A stretch of DNA of 64,000 nt from Endocarpon pusillum Z07020. Taxonomy: Eukaryota; Ascomycota; Eurotiomycetes; Verrucariales; Verrucariaceae. Under the pieces are notes generated by a model that did no database searches, was not told the origin of the DNA, and saw only the letters and a program-made list of their open reading frames with translations. The translations under genes and the position numbers were made by a program. This document shows positions 56,889-64,000 of this stretch, one piece after another. Each line of letters opens with the position of its first letter. The stretch's first letter is position 1. The DNA lies in NCBI RefSeq assembly GCF_000464535.1, contig NW_006916034.1, positions 121,334 through 185,333 on the forward strand. The letters run 5' to 3'.

Positions 56889-59800
56889 ATGCTGACATTA
56901 TTGCTCTTACTCGGAACGACACTTGCCCAGAATATCACGCCAGTTGGGCGCTGCCGCTGTGGCTATTACGATGCGATCACCCATCAAACATTCACAGAAT
57001 CAATCATTGTCTACTTCAACGAGACAACAGAGCTCCCCCAAGATGTGTTGTCCGTGCAGGAGTATTCCCACGAGAAGGAGAAAGGCTCTTCTGCCGTTTA
57101 TCGGCAAGGTGCTCGATCGGAGAACGTCAAAATAGGCAACAGTTCGACCGTGCCTTGGCTCCAATACAAGGTCAACCCCAATTCTCTTGAGCTGTTTGTT
57201 GACCCCACAACCGAGGACCATCTTGTGGTCGGCGCTGGGGTCAACTCGCGGAGACAAGATATCATTTTCGGCTCTTTTAGGGCCCGAATTCAATCGCCAC
57301 AGCCCTGGACAGGTGGCAGCGCCTTGTCGATGAACCTCATCTTCAATGAAAGCCAAAGCCTGGAGTTGCATGCGCTGAATGCAGATAATGCCAGCGATGC
57401 GCACCTGACATACTTGGTGAATGGAGAGTACCCTGACCTGCTTCTCAGCACCAACTACACGAGAATCAGGGATGAGTCCACACCTCCGGTTTCTCCATGG
57501 GATTTTATAAATGTGCGCATTGACTGGATCGAGGATGCTGTCAATTTTACTGTGGCAAACAATGTCACACGCGCCATTACCAGCAAAGACCGTGAAATTC
57601 CTAGTACGCCATCTCACCAGGTATTCAAACACTGGTCGACTGGGGATGCGAATTTTATGCGAGGACCACCCATAAATCGCTCTGCTACGAATATCGCATG
57701 GATGCGATTGTTTTTCAATTCGTCACTGATGAACGCTGAAGGACACCGGAGATTCGATGCACAATGTTCAAAGGAGGAAATCTGTAACATGGACGATATT
57801 ACGTTGCGGGGCTCATCATCCTACGCTCCACAGGCACTGATACCCTACGAGGAACAACCACGCAACATTAAATTCAGGATTCCTGCCGCTATTGTCGCAA
57901 CTATCGGCGCTTCGTTTGGATTTGTCACTCTTATAAATGCTCTGATTAGTAGAGGTTCTTGGGACAGGTTTGCGCGGCTGGTCAAGTGCCGAGGGCGAAA
58001 ACGGTCGTTGGAGAAGCAGCCAGAGGTTCTTTCTAACTCTACAAGTGCCTCAAATATTTGTGAACCGGAGTTATCATTCGAACCTAGCAGCAGTGCTAGC
58101 AATGGAAATCATCACAACGGTTCATTTGATTCGGACCCCGATACAGATCCACTTGATTCACAAGGAGCAGCACGAAATGCAAGCGATATCGAAGTCGACA
58201 TTAGTCTAGCAAACGCAGAGAACACCAAGCCGTCCATCCTTGACGGAATGCCATCGAGAGGCAGTGTTCAGTTGGACATCTCCATACGAAACAGCTCAAT
58301 AAAGCAAAAAATATCCTCACTGGCCGATCATAGAGCTTCACTCTTCCAATGTCGGACATCTCTCACTGAGCGCAGGGAATCCATTGCAACTGAACGCAAC
58401 GCTTCTGTTACTGCCCGTGAAGCATTTCTGAACGGGCGCCGGGCATCTTTGGGCCAGCGGATCGGCGCCATGGTCGAGCACGGAACGTGGCAATTAGCTC
58501 AACGACGAGCTTCCATCGCAGAGCGAAAAGCATCGATGGCAGAGCGCAAGGCGTCACTATATGAGCAAGCCATAGAAGAATTGGTCACCAGAATAGAGAC
58601 TCAAGAAAGAAGGAGAAGCTCTGGCACTGATCATGCCAGATTCGGTCGCCAGAAGTCCCATTCTTTTAGCGGCATGCCATCAGAGCTTGTTGGAAAAGAG
58701 CCAACCATCGAGATAAATCCAAAGAGCTTTGAGATCCTGAAAATACCAGCGAAGGAGATTATGTCCCAACAAAGAGAAGAGGCAAGAAGGGTGCTGTTTA
58801 AGATCGAACAGCCTTCCTTGATCAATCCCGATTATGTCCTGCGCAAAGACAAACTCGAACAGTCCGGTGACCTCTCAAACGCTACGTCAAAAGTCATTAC
58901 TCCCATTATGCCGCCCAAGAAACGAGTAGACTACCTCGCCGGTCTTGTCGCGCTGTCATGTATCATTGTGACATTTGTCCACTTCACACTGACATTTATA
59001 CCATACGTGGGCGGTTTCGGCACCGGCCAGCATTACTCGTACGAAGAATGGGGACGCCGAATCGCAACACCCTATTTCCTGGGGCATACCTGGATCGGAC
59101 TATTTTTCACAACTGCGGCGCGCTTTCTGGCACAGAGATATCTTCAGGAGGGCCAATTGTCCAACATTGCAAACCGGACATTACTCCGAGCTCCGCGCAT
59201 TCTCATCCCTGTCGTTATCATCGCTATGATAGAGTACTTCATGATCGATCTAGGTCTCACTGGTTCGCTGCAGTATCTCCCATCGATATCTTGGTCAACC
59301 TGGCCGCATGTGATCAAATACCCCAATTTCGGATACTTCATTAACTCCATGATTGAGCTGGCTTTCCTGATTCCCAACGCAGCGCCACAAGTGGTGAATC
59401 ATTTTTGCGTTGGTGTTCTCTGGACCATTCCTGTCCAACTGCAGAATTCATACTTGGTTTTGTTAGGCGCCGTCATGGTCAAGGACATCAAGAAGCCATG
59501 GAAGCGTCTCGCCTTTTACACCTTCTGCATTGTCAATCACTGGTATGCCCTCTCATGGGGATCCTTTTTTTGGCTGGGGCTTGCCGTCGCTGATCTAGAC
59601 ATCACCTACAAGTGGATTAAATTGCTTCAGGCTCGACCAGTCGTCCACTACCCGTTTCTAATCTTGATGTGCATCATCGCCATTGCCGCTCCAACATTCA
59701 ACCTTCTACAGGATCCACTCGGCTATCCCATCATCAGCAGTGAAAGGGGCTGGCATCCAGATCATGAAACAGGCTTGCCCGTGGCTCAGACACCTAGGGC

Positions 59801-60251
59801 GGGCTATCCGAATTATTACGAGCCTCGATTGAACACGCTGATATTCGCAGGCGCTCTTCAGGTCATCGTCGAGCTAAGCGCCTGGGTTCAGTGGTTCCTG
59901 TCACTGCCTGTATTCACCTGGCTCTTTCCCCACATCATGACGATCTATCTTATCCACGGCTTCGTTTTCTGGAGTCTGGGTGCGTGGCTCTGTGTTACGC
60001 TCGCCGTCAGGGGCGTGCCGTATTGGGGAAACATGCTCACCGTCGTGATTGTCTCTTATTCAGTGTTGATGCTGGCCGCGGTTCTCCTGACCATCATAAC
60101 GGAAAGGCCGGCTCAGTCTGTATGTCGAAATATGTGGCGCTGGGCTTCAGAAGAGCCGATCGCTAAGCTCAGCACGCTCTTTCCGTATCCGAAGGATCAG
60201 TTCTCGAACCGTACCAAGAACGATCACAAGGACAGTCAGGACACAGAGTGA
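56889..60251 (+). CDS. GH16-like lectin/glucanase domain fused to an acyltransferase-like membrane module
   Basis: An intact single-exon frame of 1120 residues starts at the ATG at 56889. A signal peptide (MLTLLLLLGTTLAQ) is followed by a GH16/concanavalin-like domain (about 20-300; FGSFRARIQSPQPWTGGSAL, VRIDWIEDAVNFTV, FKHWSTGDANFMRGPP). In place of the catalytic ExDxE strand it reads SLELHALNAD, so hydrolase activity is doubtful. A transmembrane helix lies at about 327-352. A long linker contains a degenerate seven-residue repeat (ASIAERKASMAERKASL; about 476-565). An eight-to-ten-helix module follows (about 679-1075; DYLAGLVALSCIIVTFVHF, then RAPRILIPVVI) of acyltransferase-3 type, similar to the 49500-50948 protein. 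It probably binds an extracellular glycan and modifies it during export. Confidence 0.75.
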   Translation: MLTLLLLLGTTLAQNITPVGRCRCGYYDAITHQTFTESIIVYFNETTELPQDVLSVQEYSHEKEKGSSAVYRQGARSENVKIGNSSTVPWLQYKVNPNSLELFVDPTTEDHLVVGAGVNSRRQDIIFGSFRARIQSPQPWTGGSALSMNLIFNESQSLELHALNADNASDAHLTYLVNGEYPDLLLSTNYTRIRDESTPPVSPWDFINVRIDWIEDAVNFTVANNVTRAITSKDREIPSTPSHQVFKHWSTGDANFMRGPPINRSATNIAWMRLFFNSSLMNAEGHRRFDAQCSKEEICNMDDITLRGSSSYAPQALIPYEEQPRNIKFRIPAAIVATIGASFGFVTLINALISRGSWDRFARLVKCRGRKRSLEKQPEVLSNSTSASNICEPELSFEPSSSASNGNHHNGSFDSDPDTDPLDSQGAARNASDIEVDISLANAENTKPSILDGMPSRGSVQLDISIRNSSIKQKISSLADHRASLFQCRTSLTERRESIATERNASVTAREAFLNGRRASLGQRIGAMVEHGTWQLAQRRASIAERKASMAERKASLYEQAIEELVTRIETQERRRSSGTDHARFGRQKSHSFSGMPSELVGKEPTIEINPKSFEILKIPAKEIMSQQREEARRVLFKIEQPSLINPDYVLRKDKLEQSGDLSNATSKVITPIMPPKKRVDYLAGLVALSCIIVTFVHFTLTFIPYVGGFGTGQHYSYEEWGRRIATPYFLGHTWIGLFFTTAARFLAQRYLQEGQLSNIANRTLLRAPRILIPVVIIAMIEYFMIDLGLTGSLQYLPSISWSTWPHVIKYPNFGYFINSMIELAFLIPNAAPQVVNHFCVGVLWTIPVQLQNSYLVLLGAVMVKDIKKPWKRLAFYTFCIVNHWYALSWGSFFWLGLAVADLDITYKWIKLLQARPVVHYPFLILMCIIAIAAPTFNLLQDPLGYPIISSERGWHPDHETGLPVAQTPRAGYPNYYEPRLNTLIFAGALQVIVELSAWVQWFLSLPVFTWLFPHIMTIYLIHGFVFWSLGAWLCVTLAVRGVPYWGNMLTVVIVSYSVLMLAAVLLTIITERPAQSVCRNMWRWASEEPIAKLSTLFPYPKDQFSNRTKNDHKDSQDTE

Positions 60252-60489
60252 CCTCGAAGCCAAGTCAGTGTATCCATCAAATCAATCAGTCAATTTGAGG
60301 CCTCCATTTGATTTGATTACGTAATCGAGGCCTTCGGTTTGATTTGAATTGACTCATTTGTCAAATGAGTCAAACTGTATGTAGATATCCTATTTCGGCT
60401 TCTTGATCGACGACGAGGAGGAGCAGGAGGAGGATATATCTGTATTCTAGCTAATAGCACTTGAATAGAACCCCCTAGCGCTACATACC
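60252..60489. other. Intergenic with small palindromes
   Basis: Palindromes GATTACGTAATC and GACTCATTTGTCAAATGAGTC lie at about 60310-60372, next to a repeated GAGGCC...TTTGATTTGA block. They may be the subterminal end of the adjoining hAT element. Confidence 0.35.
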
Positions 60490-61158
60490 ATCATCCATGT
60501 CTCGAATAACCTTGTTGTTGTACCAATTTCAGAGACATTCGGACCACTCAATTGTATCAGGGCTCAGCCTGTTACGATTTGGCGTAATAAGTAGCTTCGC
60601 AGAGCTAAATATGCGTTCGCATTCGGCGCTTATCGCAGGGATAGCAAGGATAGTGTACGCAAGAATAGCTAGAAGAGGAAATGAGGCCTCTTGTTCTCTC
60701 CACCAAGTAATAAGGTTTTGAGGCGTTGATTTGAGCGCAGGCAGTTGACAATAGGCCATATATGCGTCAGCAATCTCATCTTCATTGCCTGTTGACTGGC
60801 TATAGGCTAAAAAGCTTTTGAATGAGCCTTTTTGAGGGGACAACTGCTTTGTAGAGGGCAGCAGCTGCTCCTCATCGACTGCTTGCTCATGCTGTATCTT
60901 GTATCTGCTCCACAACGCCCTCATCTTCTTCTTCGCCTCGGAGATCCAGTATCTGTTATTCTTGCAGTGGATATCAAAATATCTCCATTTATGAGCAGGG
61001 TTGAGGACGATAGCAGCGACGTAATAGGGAGAGAGATCGGTTACTTCGTAGTCAGATGGAGCATCTGAAAATGGACTCAATGACAATCGTAAAGATCGAT
61101 CCATATTATTAAAGATAACTTCGTAGAAGTACTGCGTTGAGTAGTAATTTGTGGTCAA
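60490..61158 (-). pseudogene. hAT-type transposase, C-terminal part, truncated
   Basis: The minus frame encodes the end of a hAT transposase: YVAAIVLNPAHKWRYF, then the hATC dimerisation block WWREQEASFPLLAILAYTIL, AIPAISAECERIFSSAK and NRLSPDTIEWSECL. The last is interrupted by a TGA at 60529, after which the same frame reads NWYNNKVIRD, so the stop probably arose from CGA. The N-terminal zinc finger and catalytic core (some 400 residues) are missing. No intact terminal repeats were found. Confidence 0.8.
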
Positions 61159-62236
61159 AGTTCACTTATAGTCTTTGATATAGAATTCGTGATTTATGGA
61201 GAACAATAAATATTTTATTTTCACGTACACATATTACCGAAATAGATAATAAGCTTAACACCAGCATTAAGCATTAAGATAGCTACATCGTTTACATCGA
61301 TTTCTCCACTAATTACTGGTCAATTCGGCTCAAAATTGGCCCAATTGTCTTTTACACTGTCACAGGTTGCACCTGTTACGAAGACTCGAGCTATGATATG
61401 CGCTTTCGAAGCAGACCCAAGCTCAGGTCGACGCAGATCATTTGAATTCAGGGAACGATACCCCGAAATTCTATAAAGTCACGTAATACCCTTATTTCAA
61501 ACGAACTCCTCTGTATAATAAGATCTAGCATGACAACTCTGTTTATATCTCACATCTCGTACATTCTATATAGGTCTATAGTCTATATTCTATATAAAGT
61601 CTCTATTTATAATAATCTTAACTCATAACCTATATTTCGCTAGCTATATAAAGTCTCTATTATAAGTTATAAGTTCTGTCTCTTTTTATACATAAGTATA
61701 TATAGCTAACGACTCTCGCCTATTTATAGTTCTTATTAAGTAGTTAAAAATCTTAGTTTAATCTACGTTTTTTATTTAATATATATTTCTAATTCTAAAT
61801 CATGATATTATTTCTAACTCTTTATTAAACTCTTTTATAAGTAATAAAGATCGATATATATAATATTATATAAATATTACAAAATACTTTTTAATATATA
61901 ATTAAAAAGATTAATAATATTCTTTTATTACTAATAAATAAGTCATCTTAGTAACATAGTTATTATATAATATAACATGATTCATAAGCGTCTAGCGTAT
62001 ATAAGCGTCTGACGTACTTTTCTTTTACATTATAACCTTCTAACTATCATACGCAATTATAATACAAGAAAATTAATTACTCTTTATATTATTATCTTTC
62101 TTAGATGTCTCTTTAATCTCCTAATAAGTTTATATATTATAATTAGTCTTATTACATCTTCTGTAATATTGTAAGTCTGATAATCTAGTCTATATAATAT
62201 CTTTTATTATTAATCTTTTACTTAATTATTATTATA

Positions 62237-62520
62237 TAATTGTTATAGCACGTGAATACACTAGGCACTGACAGGCCTTAGAGGCTGCACAGACCCTGTG
62301 TGAGGAGACCCTGGAACTAACCAAGCCTAAGGGGCTTAGCGAAAGGACACGCTTATGCAGAGACAACCTTGAGCAAGGTGTTCGTGAGGAGGGACTGATG
62401 AGCAACGCTCACGAGCGCTCATGAGTGAGCAGCCATGAGCACGAATCTCTTAGCCTATATAAGCACGCTTATTTCCTAGATAGTTTTATAGTCTTTGTAG
62501 TCAACTCATGTTATCAGCTC
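62237..62520. repeat. GC-richer island, LTR- or promoter-like
   Basis: A sharply bounded less AT-rich block starts TGTTATAGCACGTGAATACA. It contains palindromic CTCACGAGCGCTCATGAG and a TATATAAG box at about 62456. This could be a less mutated LTR. No second copy is visible in the window, so the assignment is tentative. Confidence 0.35.
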
Positions 62521-63458
62521 ATATCTAAGTTGAAGACATCTTAGTATTATTTATTACACTTTCTGTTTTACTTAACTAACTCTTTAGACCTAGCTTCTAG
62601 TTAAGACTTGTCTTAATTAGTTAAGCTTTAATACTTTAATTATTATTCTTTAGAATATTAAATATAATAGAACAGATATTATATATATTACTTAAAGATA
62701 TATACTATGTCTATTATCTTAGGGCTAATAAGTATTACTACTATTAAAGGCTAAGAAAAAAATATATAATTCAAAGTTATATTATTAGATTTATTTTATA
62801 AAAATAGAAAAAGACTTTAAAAGTTTTTAAATTAGTTACAAATTAACTTTTTATTTTATATATAAGTAATAAATATAGATAAAAAAAAGATCTTATATAT
62901 AGTTACCTTTCTTTAAGGAGCTATATATAATTAGTTTAAACCTTACCTTAAAGACAAATTTAAAAAGGTAATAAAGGACTAAGAACTAGATACGTAATAA
63001 ATCTTTTATAGTTTTATTAACTTTGTAATTAAGATTAAATAAGTATATAAAGATATAGATATAGTTAAGGAAGCTAAAAAAGACCTATTATAAATAAGGT
63101 AAAAAGGATCTATTATAAACTATACTTCTAAATTTTACTAGATTACCTTATAGATAAATTAAGAGGACTCTACTTTATTAGTCATCTTTTATAAAGAGCT
63201 AAAAGACTTTATTAAAGATAACTTATTTAAGATTAATTAGTAGTAGTAGTAAATTCTATTAACCTAATTCAGACTAAAAAGCCTATATAGGTCTGCTTGT
63301 TAATCTTTTCTCACTACTTGTACAGTCCTCCCTTCTTTATTTCTCTCCTTCCCCCTCCTTCCTCCTCTGTTCTGTCCTCTTCCTCCATTCTGTCCTCTAA
63401 GAAGAATTAAAATGATAAAAGCAAGTAAAGAATTTCTAGCAAGCTTATAATAGAGAGA

Positions 63459-63515
63459 TGTAAGAAAGAATTATACTTATGTTGTAGAAAACCTAGCTAT
63501 TATACTAAGGATTAT
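63459..63515 (+). pseudogene. Decayed CCHC zinc-knuckle trace
   Basis: The frame reads CKKELYLCCRKPSYYTKDY, a CCHC gag/ORF1 knuckle in which the expected His and last Cys appear as Tyr (CAT to TAT, TGT/TGC to TAT), changes expected from C-to-T and G-to-A mutation. Confidence 0.45.
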
Positions 63516-63599
63516 CTTAACGTTAAAATCGCCTCCTTAAAAGAGACAGTAACCTAGTAGCATATATATGACTCACATGCGCTATCTATATATATATAT

Positions 63600-64000
63600 T
63601 GTAATAGTAGCAGTCAGAACAATAAGATCTCAGCTATAACTGTAAATATAATCACGTATCTTTTCTGCGCCCTAGGCACTATTAGTAACGCGCAAGTATT
63701 CTATAGAGAACTTACTAGTATTCTTCTTACGCTTAGGCTCCTCCTAATCCGCTCTAATTCTCTTTTATCTAATTATATAGTTACTATTTACTTTAATAGT
63801 TAGGCAACCCTATAGTTTCTCTTAAAGGGTGACCTAATTTACTTTTAATTATTCTTTAAAGACATCTATTTAGCTATTAAGGAGCTTAGGTAGAAGGAAA
63901 TCTCAACTAAACTATAATAGCTACCTAAATATAAAGGGATTAAGGGCAACAAAATAGTAGACGACTACGCTAATAAAGCAGCAAGGGCTATAGGCCCCCT
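63600..64000 (+). pseudogene. Retrotransposon RNase H trace (Tad1/LINE-type)
   Basis: The plus frame reads GTISNAQVFYRELTSILLTL, later TLxFLLKGD, and finally LPKYKGIKGNKIVDDYANKA at the window edge. This matches the E-active-site helix and the final PGHxGIxGNExAD motif of LINE-type RNase H. TAG and TAA codons replace probable Trp and Gln codons. Confidence 0.6.

Larger units (their letters stand above)
61490..64000. mobile_element. AT-rich, RIP-like retroelement debris
   Basis: This stretch is overwhelmingly A/T, with TATATA, TTAATT and TAATA strings and no open frame over 60 codons. It contains recognisable coding traces (separate entries) full of TAA and TAG codons. The composition and C-to-T/G-to-A stops fit repeat-induced point mutation of a retrotransposon. 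The element continues past the window edge. Confidence 0.75.

Overview
The window is nuclear DNA of a filamentous ascomycete (Pezizomycotina). The evidence is short 46-75 nt GT-AG introns with CTRAC-like branch points, fungus-restricted families (DUF6594, DUF2985, DUF3176, PigL_N/ankyrin proteins, HET proteins, a Sip3-type lipid-transfer protein), and an AT-rich right end that looks mutated by RIP. I cannot name the class or genus from sequence alone. There are two assembly gaps (23091-24086 and 51460-51827).

Layout. 1-10.4 kb: a DUF6594 membrane protein, two unrecognised proteins, and a sulfotransferase-like gene broken by one base in an A-run. 10.4-13.2 kb: repeat-rich, with a 304-bp inverted-repeat element and a HET-gene remnant. 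13.2-23.1 kb: an intact housekeeping block with DUF2985, KRI1 (ribosome biogenesis), a SIP3/LAM-type protein and the end of SEN15 (tRNA splicing) running into the first gap. 24-32 kb: accessory DNA with an orphan multi-exon gene, a short Ser-rich protein, TA-flanked MITEs, a foldback element and a TPR/NLR remnant. 32-41 kb: a PigL_N/ankyrin gene with a damaged C-terminal region, a double GRF-type zinc-finger protein and an SRR1-like gene whose last codons are duplicated in inverted orientation. 42-47 kb: a DUF3176 protein and the Golgi SNARE SED5. 47-49 kb: another MITE and a second TPR remnant.

49.5-60.3 kb holds the most interesting gene set. A processive-type GT2 glycosyltransferase (52475-54065) lies between a multi-pass acyltransferase-3-like protein (49500-50948) and a three-part fusion (56889-60251). 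The fusion consists of a secreted GH16-like domain that seems to lack its catalytic acid motif, a membrane segment with a repeat-rich linker, and a second acyltransferase-like membrane module. The two acyltransferase modules resemble each other. Together they suggest synthesis, binding and O-acylation of an extracellular polysaccharide; this is inference.

60.3-64 kb is a truncated hAT transposase followed by very AT-rich retroelement debris with CCHC and RNase H coding traces full of stops. Dispersed through the accessory parts are at least four copies of a TA-flanked MITE family and about five or six copies of a short tRNA-like repeat. Genes in the housekeeping blocks are intact, whereas those in the accessory blocks often carry frameshifts, C-to-T nonsense changes or deletions.
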